Below are positions 1 through 11,095 of a stretch of 64,000 nt of DNA, one piece after another. The position numbers and the translations under genes are program-made. Source of the stretch: Siphonodentalium dalli (Eukaryota > Mollusca > Scaphopoda > Gadilida > Siphonodentaliidae); contig CP136066.1 of the NCBI GenBank assembly GCA_032622095.1, positions 198,080,816-198,144,815 of the forward strand, given 5' to 3'. How positions within the stretch are numbered: the stretch's first letter is position 1; the number at the start of each line of letters is the position of its first letter. The notes beneath the pieces are model-generated. The model worked only from the letters and a program-made list of their open reading frames with translations, was not told the DNA's origin and did no database searches.

Positions 1-794
1 GCATGTGAGTGCTTGAAACTTTGCTAAACATGGGTTATTGGAAATAATATTATCGAGTTGCATACAATACTTTTTTATGTATATCATAGATTTTTGGCAC
101 AGCTGCATGTTATATGTATTTGTTTCCGAGACATGCCGAGCGTTGCCCTGTGTACATGTCTGGACTATATTATAACACACAAGGCACTGATTTTAAATAG
201 CTGCATCGAACGTCGTCCCATGATGGCGATCACGCCTTTGATGTCAGAAGTTCTCGACTAATATCTTGGAAAGAGAACCTTTAGAACAATATATGGCCTT
301 CATTGTATGAAATTTCAGTCTTTCATGAAAAAAAATGAAGAATAAATTTGTAACAAAAAAACAAAATAATGTGACTCATAATTTATGTGGACGAAATATG
401 TGCCTTCTTTCTTTAGATATAACTGGAGGTTAGTCTGTCCCAATAGGACTAAGGATACCTGCCCCAGTACAATTAGGATACATTAAGTGCAGCCATATTA
501 ACATATTTATTTTTCGAAAGGAACAATACAAGGAATATAAGCTTGGACAAATTTATGCTGTGAAAAATTGTATGTCGAAAAAGAAGGATAACTCCACTAA
601 AAAAAGTCAGACCTAGCTTAAAATTGCAGGTATACAGGCTCCTATGTTACTAAATATATGTGCCAAGTTTAAAAGATATTGACTGAAAAATGTAGGAATA
701 CAAGGTTGGACAGAGTTGCGTCCATGGACACTCTGACAGATGAATAGATAAATGGATCCCAATATATATACTCCCCTCATAACTTTGGGTATAA

Positions 795-1084
795 TTAAAG
801 TCATGTGAAACACTCTGATAGAGTGATCAAATAGAAATTGAGAATAATCTTGCTCAAAGTAGTTATTTTTTGTTAGTTCATCGCCGATAGTTTTATCCCA
901 AATCCAGATGTAAATATTTACAATTGAGTGTAGTTCAGACAATGTTTTCTATGAAGTGGTATGGTTGATTTCTTTGAAAATTTCGGCGATGTTAGTAGAA
1001 TATTACATTTCCCATGTTGGCATAGCACCTGAGTACTAAATTATCATTTACACACACCCGAACATGTCCATAATATGTCTTTAA
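795..1084. mobile_element. TTAA-bordered element, family F, copy 1
   Basis: Starts TTAA-AGTCATGTGAAACAC and ends CCATAATATGTCT-TTAA. The same ends and interior (TAAATATTTACAATTGAG) recur at 3131, 40336 and 57597. No coding capacity, so non-autonomous. The TTAA borders suggest piggyBac-type mobilisation (inference). Confidence 0.7.
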
Positions 1085-1337
1085 GTAATATTATACAACA
1101 CATACATGTATGTCAAACTATTATATACAATCATATAAATATGGATACCTCAACATGGAATTGGATTCATGCCCATGAGCTGATTCTGAAAACAATGTGT
1201 ATAATAAACAAACTTGAGCATAAATGGATATGAGATTTTCTTGAGACTTAAATTACAGGATTTCAAAATTAAAGATCCACTGTCCGATTTTAACACCAAA
1301 TTTGTTAAACTTTCGTATGGTAATTCTCAGCTTACTA

Positions 1338-1423
1338 GGCCTGCAAATAGTGTCTGTCATTTGCAGAATGAGGTCCCAGAGGATGAATTTAGTGATGCTA
1401 TCATGCACACCACAGATGGTGGT
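1338..1423. mobile_element. hAT-like family H, truncated left end
   Basis: Contains TGTCTGTCATTTGCAG and the start of the family's first hairpin (GAATGAGGTCCC), then is cut off at the TTAA of the next element. Confidence 0.65.
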
Positions 1424-1688
1424 TTAACACTTCCATGACAGCAGTACCAGAAATTTTGCGAAAGCCCTGTGCCAATGCGTTCTCTTATATATGGGAGTCT
1501 CCTGTAGTGAGCCTCGCGTATATAAGAGAATTCATTGGCCTAAAAATATTTACCTTGTCCTTGTAAGCTGGTGCATTCTCTTATACCAGTATGCGAGGCT
1601 CCATATGGGAGACTCACATATCTAAGAGAATTCACTGGCACAGGTTTTTAATGCTGCACCAGCACAGCTCACGTCATGAAAAGGTTAA
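1424..1688. mobile_element. TTAA-bordered element, family B, copy 1
   Basis: TTAA at both ends. Carries two hairpins of the GTGCCAATGC...GCATTGGC type and the family B right end (TGCTGCACCAGC, then GTCATGAAA). Diverged copy. Confidence 0.75.
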
Positions 1689-1723
1689 CAACATTTTCTG
1701 GTGTCAACAACGTAGACGGTGGT

Positions 1724-2113
1724 TTAACCCTTTACCCAACAAACCGGCCAAATGAAGCTTCAACAGCCTAAAATATCTTCGGTCTGTCTCAATAGAACCA
1801 TACAAATATGGATATCATTGGAACCGTCTCCTTGACCACATTGTGATAGTTACAGTTATGCCCTGTGCCAATGCATTCTCTTATATATGCGAGTCGACCA
1901 TAGGTCGCCTCGCATATATAAGAGAATGCATTGGCCTAAAAAAAATCTTTTATTAACACTTTTTACCATTTTTTGTTACATTCTTTAACAATTTTATAAT
2001 TTTTAATGTGTTAAGCCAATGCATTCTCTTATATATGCGAGGCGACCTATGGTCGACTCGCATATATAAGAGAATGCATTGGCACAGGGCCGTTCTGTTG
2101 GGTAAAGGGTTAA
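1724..2113 (+). mobile_element. TTAA-bordered element, family A, copy 1
   Basis: Ends TTAACCCTTTACCCAACA and TGTTGGGTAAAGGGTTAA are perfect inverted repeats with TTAA borders, the pattern of piggyBac-like MITEs (TTAA then CCC). The interior holds two hairpins, each a 27-bp perfect stem plus inner CGACC/GGTCG stem, separated by an AT-rich spacer. No ORF of its own beyond hairpin translations. Confidence 0.9.
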
Positions 2114-2240
2114 TGGTGTAAAATCGGACAGGACTCTGTAAACAAAAGATTATGCAAACAATTTGAAGCTTTAAAAGCACTAGCAGCGTTCGTTGCAGAA
2201 ATATTCATATTTGTTCGAATCGCCATCAACAGAAGGAATA

Positions 2241-2640
2241 TTAACCCTTTACCCAACAGAAGGGCCCTGTGCCAATGCATTATCTTATATATGCGAGTCG
2301 ACCATAGGTCGCCTCGCATATATAAGAGAATGCATTGGCTTAACACATTAAAAATGATAAAATTGTTAAAGAATGTAAGAAAAAATGGTAAAAAGTGTTA
2401 AAAAAAGATTTTTTTTAGGCCAATGCATTCTCTTATATATGCGAGGCGACCTATGGTCGACTCGCATATATAAGAGAATGCATTGGCACAGGGCATAACT
2501 GTAACTATCACAATGTGGTCAAGGAGCCGGTTCCAATGATATCCATATTTGTATGGTTCTATTGAGACAGACCGAAGATATTTTAGGCTGTTGAAGCTTT
2601 ATTTGGCCGGTTTTGGCCGGTTTGTTGGGTAAAGGGTTAA
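2241..2640 (-). mobile_element. TTAA-bordered element, family A, copy 2 (inverted)
   Basis: Same element as 1724-2113 in opposite orientation, 127 bp away, with TTAA at both ends. The pair forms a large inverted repeat with arms of about 390 bp. Confidence 0.9.
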
Positions 2641-3130
2641 CATATATATAGTTTTGTTCATATGCCAAACATAATAAGCACGTAAATAGTATATTGTCGT
2701 CAAGACGTATGATGGTGTACGTAAACAAGAGCCTGCTCGTGTTACAGAAGTTTTACTTCTGTTTACATAACACAGCTCAATTCTATTGGTTAATCACACA
2801 CAAATGATATAAACGCTCTTTATTATTTCCATATCAGGAAAACAGTAACGCTCTTTATGTTTACCATATCCGGATCTAAACAAAAGCCAGGTTTTGTAAC
2901 TTTTTTTGCTTTTGTTTACATAACAAAGGAAAATCATTTGACAATAACATACTGTTTATGCCATATTTCTGATTGGTATAAGAACAAAGTCTGTCTATAT
3001 TTTACTATTCTTTCTGTTTGTGGCGGCTTTTGACGGAGGTGAATATTTTATCACCATACCCACCACCAACGCCGCCCGTATCTTTAAATATTGACCAACA
3101 TTTTATTGTATAAGACTGCATCCTCATATA
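2641..3130. other. No gene seen; AT-rich spacer
   Basis: Contains two related short stretches with CGCTCTTTAT (near 2813 and 2850) and two TTTGTTTACATAAC-like motifs (near 2762 and 2913), suggesting an old duplicated repeat. No coding signal. Confidence 0.4.
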
Positions 3131-3420
3131 TTAAAGTGATGTGAAACACTTCGACAGGGTGATCAAATAGAAATGGAAGAGTTCTCTTGCTCAAAGTAGT
3201 CACGTTTATGAATATTAATTCAAATTGACAACAGACGCACTGTCATTCTGAAATATAAATGAAATGCCATGACTCTCGATGGGCGAAAACATTTGTTTTT
3301 TTTTTATCGCCAATAATTGCGTCCCGAATCCAGATGTAAATATTTACAATTGAGCGTAGTTCAGACAATGATTTCTGTAAAGTGGTATGGTTGATTTCTT
3401 TGGAATTTTCTGCATTTATG
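3131..3420 (+). mobile_element. Family F element, copy 2 (right end unclear)
   Basis: Starts TTAAAGTGATGTGAAACAC and follows copy 1 through the TAAATATTTACAATTGAG block and GTGGTATGGTTGATTTC. The matching right end was not located. Confidence 0.6.
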
Positions 3421-3649
3421 TTACAGATAACTAAGGCAGATAACTCAGGAAATATAGTTTGTGAATAATAATAGGGCCCAACTTCAAACCATGATGTTTA
3501 ACATGATATATATATAGCTAGTAATATACAACTAGATATACATTTTGAACAATGTGACTGTACAATTGTGTGTACATTTCATCTGGTATAAATATAGTGA
3601 AACATGTTTAGTAAATGGGGATGGGATAATTTTAAGGGAAAGGGAAGAT

Positions 3650-4735
3650 ATGGAAGATTATGTTTATGCACGAGGTGATTTATTAAGATTATGTTTATGA
3701 ATGAGGTCAATTATTAAAGGGGTACTGTACACTAAATCTGGCCATTTATTATAGTCAACAGAATTTAATTATGCAACATATGAATGAATTTGAGCCATGG
3801 ATGAGTGTGAATTACATTTATGTGGTCTATGAACGATGTAAACAACATTTTTTTAAATCATGATAAAAAGTCAAGAACTGCAATATCTAACAATGTTTCT
3901 GTAAACTATAACATGACTATGATTAAACAGTATACAAATTGGATAATAGATATGAAATTGTACTGTAATAAACAACCCCATAGAAACTACAGGTATACTG
4001 CATCTACTGCTCCAGCAAATGGCCTGTTCCGCTGTGCATTGTTGGTATTATTTGCAACTACACTGTTTAATTCTCTTTCCTTTTCTGATTTCCATACATG
4101 TAAATGCTAACTGAGTAACTCTACTATATACTCTGCCATCTAACTACTTTAGTTGTCCAGTGTCTATACTTGATATATCATGTGATTACTGTCACTGAGA
4201 TCAAACGTGATTGATAATATTCAGTTTTCAGTGAAAATTGACTAAATTTATCAGTAAAAGTTTAAGCACAGGTCTACATTTCCAGATATCAAAACATTGG
4301 AACCCATATGTATGCATAAAGTACATGATCGCTATATCTGTACTGCCATGATATTTGTGTTTGATTGGTAGACAAAACGTATTAAATACTAATACGATCA
4401 TAGAATTCTGATTTATTAATAATCCAGCCTTGGATATAATAAGCAACACCTTTCAGAACATTGATTTATCAGAGAAATTGCACAATTACATATTTTCATA
4501 AGAGTTATAAAAAAAATCGATGTTTTTGATTTATTTAAAAAAAAAATTAAAATCACCAACCCTGATTTTGCACTCATCCATGGCTCAAATTCATTCATTT
4601 GTTGCATATATTCTATTGAGTAAAATAGGAGATGGTCCCAGAAATGGCTGATTTAGTGTGGAGTCCCACTTTAAGATTATGTTTATGCATGAGGTGAATT
4701 ATTAAGATTATGTTTATGTATCAGGTGATCAACAC
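3650..4735. repeat. Short tandem unit (about 32 bp) split by element E
   Basis: Copies of a unit containing AAGATTATGTTTATG and GAGGTGA occur twice before 3714 and twice after 4674. The family E element sits inside this short array, at a TTAA present in the unit. Confidence 0.6.
3714..4674. mobile_element. TTAA-bordered element with about 100-bp inverted ends, family E
   Basis: The left end (TTAA, then CACTAAATCTGGCCATTT, then GAATTTGAGCCATGGATGAG) is mirrored on the right (CTCATCCATGGCTCAAATTC, then AAATGGCTGATTTAGTG, then TTAA). The roughly 760-bp interior has no recognisable transposase; the longest plus-strand reading (3820-4110, 96 aa) resembles nothing I know. Confidence 0.75.
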
Positions 4736-6113
4736 CAACAAATATCATATAGAGAAAACCATATAAAAATAAATCAATATACAAAAAAACGATAAACAAC
4801 CACAGCACAATGCCATTGCCAACAATCTAATATAAGGCACACCAATATATAGTATGTCCTGGTTTATGAACATCTGAATGGAAACAATAAAGATGCAGGA
4901 GCGGGGATTCATCACCCCCAAAAAATTGAATAATAGTGCGACTGATACATGGACTTGATAATGTCAACCAAAAATTAATATTCACCACAGCTAATGACTC
5001 CAGAATTCATGGTCCCAATTATAAATAAAAGGCTGCTACATCACAAGTCCCCCGAATATGGTGACTTTATTTGACTGGCGTTTTTTTTTTTGGGCCTATA
5101 ATTTCGACCAAATATTACTATTCACGACCGCTAATGACTCTAGAACTCGTGGTCATGTTTATAAAATACAGATGAACCAGCGCCACAAGGATGTGAGATT
5201 GAACTTTTTTCACAGAGATGCTGGTCCTGGAATAATAGTCCTGATTGTGTTGTTCAAGTTGACCAAATGGAAGATTTCAAAGAATGACTAGATGTGTGAA
5301 AAATTAATCGTTGGATATACAAATGTAAGTCATTCCGACTTACACATCGTAAGTCATTCCGACTTACACATCCATATTCTTTTGATGATTTTATGACAAA
5401 AAATTTACAAGATTTTCAAAAAAGTTATGTTTAAATAAGTTATGTTTCAATCAAATGATAGATGTAAACTGAGGTATTTCTTTGCATGGAATAGTTTAAT
5501 TAATGGGATTAAAAGGAGATAACAAAGAAAAAAGACTCTTTTCTACATAATTAACCAAGAAACAACAAATGCAATTTTTTTGTTATGATTTGGAGGAAAA
5601 AGTTGTAGTATGAGTCAGTAAACCAGGCTATTAATTTGCTTTTGCCGTATAATGACTATTTTGCTCATAATATGCTCACTAAGAAAACACAATTGCACAT
5701 ACAGTCTCTGTGTACCCTGCTATAATAAAAATATACATGTACATGTGTATGCTGATAGCCTACACTAATTTAAAGATGATCTATCTCTTATGGCACAACT
5801 TCCAATAACAATAAACAAAATTCTTTTTTGAAGGCATGTTCACAATGGTGTTTCCAAACAAACGCACAAGAAACAGCTAGTGTTTATAAAAATATCACTT
5901 GAAAGTGTTTTAAAAGATAAATTTTCAAAACAAAATATAGTAATGTTCTAAAAATAGCAATGTTTCTGTCCCGGTTTATAGAAAATAATTTGAAAAAAAA
6001 AAAAAAAAAATTTCCTGGTGACAGAAGCTCCTGTTTATAACTGTTTTTTTCTGACTCATAATTATTATTTTATGGAATCAATACAGAAAGTTCAGGGAAG
6101 AGATACACCATCT
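4736..6113. other. No gene seen; AT-rich, old repeat fragments
   Basis: Includes phrases shared with 46080-47520 (GGTTTATGAACA, GTAAACCAGG), so probably an old dispersed repeat. Also contains homopolymer A (5994-6010) and T runs and the palindromic pair at 5325-5372. No exon supported. Confidence 0.4.
5325..5372. repeat. Two tandem copies of a 24-bp palindromic unit
   Basis: GTAAGTCATTCCGACTTAC is a 7-bp stem with a 5-nt loop, followed by ACATC; the 24-bp unit is repeated exactly (5325-5348, 5349-5372). Confidence 0.9.
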
Positions 6114-6606
6114 TTAACCCCTTTCTTTACTAAACAATATGATATGGAGCACAAGCCTTGAAATAGTGTGCCTGTCAATTGCAGAATGAGGTTCCCAGAT
6201 GGTGAATTTAGTGATGCTATCCATCACAGCGGGCTAGCATCACCAAATTAACCCTCCGGGAACCTCATTCTACTAAGGCCTAAGCTGTGCGGGATAGCAT
6301 CACTAAATACACCCTCTGGGGACCTCATTCTGCAAATGACAGGCTCACTATTTCAAGGCTTGATGGAGCATCCCTCTTTCTTTACTAAACACTATGATAT
6401 GCAGTAACTCCCCATAGGAAATGTTGAAATAATATGTTTAACAAAACTTATTATCTCAACATTTCTCACCAATTAATAGAAATACTTTCTGCACTTAGCT
6501 TTTTTTCTGCTTTTAGTACCCGGACAACCATCCAAATGAATAATAAACTATTCCAATATATACTTTTATAACTGATGGGAGAATCTGTTCAGTAAAGAAA
6601 GGGTAA
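6114..6606 (+). mobile_element. TTAA element, family D, copy 2, split by a hAT-like element
   Basis: Begins TTAACCCCTTTCTTTACT and ends near AGTAAAGAAAGGG. The middle (6152-6362) is a family H insertion. After it the family D text resumes, repeating CTTTCTTTACTAAACA, so part of the left arm is duplicated. Confidence 0.7.
6152..6362. mobile_element. hAT-like MITE, family H, copy 2, with 8-bp TSD
   Basis: Ends CAAGCCTTGAAATAG and CTATTTCAAGGCTTG. Flanked by ATGGAGCA on both sides (6144-6151 and 6363-6370), an 8-bp target duplication as in hAT elements. Two internal hairpin arms, with part of the interior deleted. Confidence 0.88.
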
Positions 6607-6688
6607 AATTGAGTTAGTATTGATATGAACCCCCAGCATGTAATATGAGAACTATTATGAGAACCCTGCAGACAAACTAACACTGATT

Positions 6689-6768
6689 TTAACACGTTCA
6701 CTGCCGACTATGAATTATCTCATATTGTTTTAATGTAATTGAATGGGCGTCGGCAGTGAACATGTTAA
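6689..6768. mobile_element. 80-bp TTAA-bordered foldback, family S
   Basis: TTAACACGTTCACTGCCGAC at the left is mirrored by GTCGGCAGTGAACATGTTAA at the right. Related copies at 12399 and 26828. Confidence 0.75.
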
Positions 6769-7048
6769 TAACATGAACATTAAAGTGACATCAATTTGAC
6801 AAAAATTGACTCTAGGCCAAAGAAAATTAAATGTCTGGATGGGATTACAAGTGAAAAAAAATTATTTTATCAATTTTTACATTGTCTTATGGCTTATCAT
6901 ACGAACTGCAATATTGAGATAAGATAAATTTTGAGTATAAACTGTAATAAACACAGTGTTTTGATAGAATAGAACTGAGTACTGAGACATTAAAAGTTTT
7001 TTCACAAAACATCTCTCGTCAACAATGAAAACAAATTAGGCTGCGGAT

Positions 7049-7533
7049 TTAACCCTTCAATGACTGGATCTTCCCGATATTTTTGGATAAACTTTGCCAA
7101 TGCATTCACTTATATACAGTAATGCCCTAAGTAATCGACTCCTTAACCACAGCAGAATTATGGGTAACTTTTCAGGATTTAGACCGAAATATGGCTTGTT
7201 GCCATTCATCGGAAAGTTCTCACTGAGAGCTTTCCGATGAATGGCAACAAGCCATATTTCCAACTAAATCCTGAAAAGTTACCCATAATTCTGCTGTAGT
7301 TAAAGAGTCGATTACTTAGGGCATTACTGTATATATATGCAAGTCGCCCATAGGGAGCCTCGCATAAAAAGGAGAATACATTGGCCCAACAATATTTGCC
7401 TTGACCTTGTAAGCTAGAGCATTCTCTTATATATGTGAAGCTTCCTATGGGAGTTTCGCATATATATATGAGAATGCACTGGCATGGAATCTTTAATGCT
7501 ACACCAGCGCAGCTCCCGTCATGAAAGGGTTAA
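7049..7533 (+). mobile_element. TTAA element, family B, copy 2, hosting a family G element
   Basis: TTAACCCTTCAATGACTGG on the left and TCATGAAAGGGTTAA on the right. Its first hairpin arm is interrupted at a TA by 7115-7332, after which the hairpin resumes (ATATATGCAAG). Confidence 0.85.
7115..7332. mobile_element. Palindromic TA-bordered element, family G, copy 1
   Basis: TA-CAGTAATGCCCTAAGTAA to TTACTTAGGGCATTACTG-TA. The two arms of about 107 bp are near-perfect inverted repeats meeting at GAGAGCTTTCC, so the whole element is one foldback. TA borders suggest Tc1/mariner-type mobilisation (inference). Confidence 0.9.
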
Positions 7534-7708
7534 AATAGTGACAGTAGGGAAACACAAACCACAGATTTTGTTTTCTTTGGCCTCACAGAAGCATCACTTG
7601 ATACAGAGAACACATTGGTTAAAGTAAACAAAGAACATACAAGGAACCAGCCTATTGGATGCAGAGACCAGCCTACATGGCGACTTGATACAGAGAACAC
7701 ATTGTAGC

Positions 7709-8016
7709 AGGGACCAGTCTAGAGGGTGAATTGGGAGACATATTCTCCCTAAAATGTGACACTTCTCCTTATTTTTTACCCAGATAGAAGTGACTTCTCT
7801 CTCATATACCAGTATCCAACATCACATTTAAAGTGTGCTTACTGATAATAATGGCGTAATTAATAAATTTAAGGTTTTATAAACGGGCTCTTGTATTGCA
7901 TAATACTTATTGGATCATAGAAAGGTGATGTTGGGGTGTAAACTAGTCTGCAGCCATTATGACTTCTCCCAGATAACAGTCCACTTCTCCCTATTGAAGC
8001 TTCTACGCTGGTCCCT
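7709..8016. mobile_element. Dispersed element, family J, copy 1
   Basis: Starts AGGGACCAG and ends CTGGTCCCT. Interior shared with 44388-44750: GTGACTTCTC, CTCTTGTATTGCATAATAC, TATGACTTCTCCC. Non-coding. Confidence 0.65.
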
Positions 8017-8025
8017 GAACCTGAG

Positions 8026-8483
8026 CAAGCCTGAGTTTAGTGTGTCTGTCATTTGCAGAATGAGGTCCCCAGAGGGTGAATTTGGTGACACTATGCTGCA
8101 CAGCAAGCTAGCATCACTAAATTCACCCTCAAAGAGACCTCATTCTGCATGGCCTCATGGCTGCTATGGGGGACATAGACTCAGGCTGAAGTTCCCAAAT
8201 GGTGAATATTGTGATATACATGTACACCCATTGGGAACCTCGATTATGCAATGTGTCGTCTGCCAATTTGGGGATATAGAGAAACTAAACTAAAAATAAA
8301 TAGAATCTATGTGAATAAGAAATTTGATAATAAAGAAATTTTCCAGAGAAGATAAGGCCTAAGCAGAATGAGATCTCCAGAGGGTGTATTTAGTGATGCT
8401 AGCCCACTATGCGGGATAGGGTAACTAAATTCCCCTCTGGGGACCTCATTCTGCAAATGACAGACACACTAAACTCAGTCTTG
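8026..8483. mobile_element. hAT-like family H, full-length copy 3
   Basis: CAAGCCTGAGTTTAGTG to CACTAAACTCAGTCTTG, flanked by AACCTGAG (8018-8025) and AACCTGAC (8484-8491), an 8-bp target duplication with one change. Two long hairpins separated by a spacer with TAGTTTAGTTTCTCTATATC in reverse orientation. Confidence 0.85.
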
Positions 8484-8836
8484 AACCTGACTCGTGAGCA
8501 ATATTGCTCACGAATTTCGATTTCTAAGCTTGATTGCTCTAGTACGCGGTGGTCTTCACCACACATACTGGAATTAAGAATACATCGGGTATGTATTATA
8601 AAGCTTCGATCTATCCTCAGTCCCTCCCAGGAGGAAAACACAACAAGAGCACTTATTTGCTCCCGCAATTCATAAGACGGGGGTAATTGCACCCTGTAAT
8701 ATAATCACAAGTTGGGTGTTTCTCAAACAAAATGTCATAATGGGACATACATGTACACATACATGTCGGTCTACAGGTAGTCACACCTTCACACGCCAAC
8801 AATTGAATCGAAACAGAAAAGGATAAAAATCAACCT

Positions 8837-9236
8837 TTAACCCTTTACCCAACAAACCGGCCAAAACCGGCCAAATAAAGCTTCAACAGCCTAAAATATC
8901 TTCGGTCTGTCTCAATAGAACCATACAAATATGGATATCATTGGAACCGGCTCCTTGACCACATTGTGATAGTTGCAGTTATGCCCTGTGCCAATGCATT
9001 CTCTTATATATGCGAGTCGACCATAGGTCGCCTCGCATATATAAGAGAATGCATTGGCCTAAAAATAATATTTTTTTAACACTTTTTACCATTTTTTCTT
9101 ACATTCTTTAACAATTTTATAATTGTTAATGTGTTAAGCCAATGCATTCTCTTATATATGCGAGGCGACCTATGGTCGACTCGCATATATAAGAGAATGC
9201 ATTGGCACAGGGCCATTCTGTTGGGTAAAGGGTTAA
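8837..9236 (+). mobile_element. TTAA element, family A, copy 3, below the PLEKHD1-like stop
   Basis: Complete: both 18-bp ends, TTAA borders and both hairpins. Its right end is 183 bp downstream of the stop codon at 9420, so it may lie in the 3' UTR and be transcribed in antisense orientation. Confidence 0.9.
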
Positions 9237-9419
9237 ATAGGTCAATATTGAATCAATAATTACAGTCATCAGAAACTTGTTTGACATTTGAGCCGTGAAT
9301 TGAAATTTGCGAGTAGGAACGGGTGTGAGAGCAATCGCTCCCGTCTCCTGGAAAGGACTTTATCCTCATATCCATGTGGAGAATAATTCTTTGGTCCACA
9401 ATATTTTTCTTCAAGTGGC

Positions 9420-9556
9420 TCAGAAGAAGACTTCCTTGGCATCGGTGGTATCTGGTGACTTCATTATCTGACTCAGTTGGCCTGGCTTTATAACTGTGGT
9501 TGCTGCCCGTCTTTTAGGAATATTTCTTTTTGCTCGGAGAGCAGAGTCCTGGTTGC
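9420..9556 (-). CDS. PLEKHD1: PLEKHD1-like terminal exon with stop
   Basis: Completes codon 400 (S), then NQDSALRAKRNIPKRRAATT and 24 more residues ending KEVFF, stop TGA at 9422-9420. The acceptor GTGTTGCAG gives the correct phase, but the tail does not obviously match the vertebrate C terminus, so assignment rests on splice sites, phase, basic composition and being the only suitable exon in the next 12 kb. An unseen exon in the last intron cannot be excluded. No AATAAA (TTTATT on the plus strand) was found in the 580 bp below the stop; a TTAA element at 8837-9236 may lie in the 3' UTR. Confidence 0.75.
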
Positions 9557-9699
9557 CTGCAACACAGAAGTAATTATATAACAAGGGATTTTTCAATTTG
9601 AGATCTAACAAGAGCATTGTTATGGCATGGTAAAATACGCCCGTGGTAATTTCAACAAAGGGCCATAATGAGTAATCCATATGCTAAATTTGAAAACAA

Positions 9700-10290
9700 A
9701 CAGATAACAAAAACTAATGTTATCATCCGGAAACCCAAATAATTGGCAAGTTCTAAGTCGACAAGGACCATAACTCTGGCAAAAATGGGCAGAACGAATC
9801 CAAATTCGAACTTGACTTGTATTTTCATGCGGCTAATCTACATACAAAATTTGAAAAAAGTTGACAACTACTAGTACAATTAAAGTTAACATCTGGAAAC
9901 CAAAATAGTTGGCAAATTATAAGTCAACAAACAAGGACCATAACTTTGGCAAAAATTGGCGGGCGGAACCCAAATTCGAACTTGACCTGTATTTTGAGCA
10001 AATAAATTCACATACCATATATCAATCCATTCAGTTCAGACTTACTAAAGTCATCATCGGGAAACGAACTTTGAGTACAAATTCCCCAAAAAATGGGCGT
10101 AACTCTGGTGAAAATTGGCAGGTCGAACCCAAAATGACCTGTATTTTGGGCTAGTAAACTAACATATCAAATTTCAATCCATTCAGTTCAGACTTACTAA
10201 AGTTATCATCTGAAAATGAAAATTGTGTGCAAATTCGAACGGAGGGACAGGACAGACCAATAATAACATAATACATCCCATTTTTTTTAA
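9700..10290. repeat. Dispersed repeat, family L (about 190-bp internal period)
   Basis: Three successive diverged units with ATCCGGAAACC, AAGTCAACAAGGACCATAAC, CCAAATTCGAACTTGACC. Ends in GGAGGGACAGGACAGAC. Same family at 15795, 22260, 24720, 36955, 40075 and 53620. Non-coding. Confidence 0.7.
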
Positions 10291-10730
10291 AAACAGGGGT
10301 ATAAAAGTTATTCACCAGAACTGTCAGAACAGAAAAATATCTACATGAAAATGTATATATCTATGCTCAAATTTTATGAGCAAAAATCGTAATCTATATA
10401 GAAATATTATCTAACATTATAAATGTAGACCTTAATGCTGTGGCAATATCTTCTCATACATGACCAGCCATGGGTGTGACTGTCCTCAGAATAATTAGAA
10501 ACTGGAAGTTTATTATGTTCTACAATGCCCATGACCAGAACAAAACAACAATAACTAATGAAAACATACATGCAATTTATTTGGTTAATTTAACACATCT
10601 CATGCATTACATATGGGATATTATTATGTTACTAGGGGATTGCCCATCAAAAATGATGAGCGACAAACAAGACATGCAGGAACATCGTATGAAGAACTAT
10701 TTTAAGCAGATAATAAATTATCTTTATTGC
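10291..10730. other. No gene seen; AT-rich
   Basis: No exon, repeat or RNA gene recognised. A 103-codon open frame at 10470-10781 has no recognisable features and runs into a tandem duplication. Confidence 0.4.
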
Positions 10731-10848
10731 CAATTATTAGTGCCACTAAGTCATTTGAGGACAATGGCACCTATCCCATGATATTTATTGACAATTATTA
10801 GTGCCACTAAGTCATTTGAGGACAATGGCACCTATCCCATGATATTTC
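10731..10848. repeat. Recent 61-bp tandem duplication
   Basis: CAATTATTAGTGCCACTAAG through CCCATGATATTT occurs at 10731 and again at 10792 without visible differences. Confidence 0.9.
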
Positions 10849-10882
10849 CGGCCTCTTGTTACCTCTTGTTATCTATATATAG

Positions 10883-11003
10883 ATGAGTTCCCCAAAGGAT
10901 GAATTTGGTGATGCTAGCCCAATGTACGGGTAGCATCAATAACTTCACCCTCTGGGAACCTCATTCTGCAAACGTCAGACACACTATATCCAGGCTTGCT
11001 CTT
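10883..11003. mobile_element. hAT-like family H, partial copy 4
   Basis: One hairpin (GAATTTGGTGATGCTAGC and its mirror) and the right end CAGACACACTATATCCAGG; left half missing. Confidence 0.7.
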
Positions 11004-11095
11004 AAGTCTGAACATTATGTTTATAATAATATAAGCAAAATCATTTTCAAGTAAAATGAGTTACCTCAAATGTTTCAAAAGAAAAATAAAAGACA

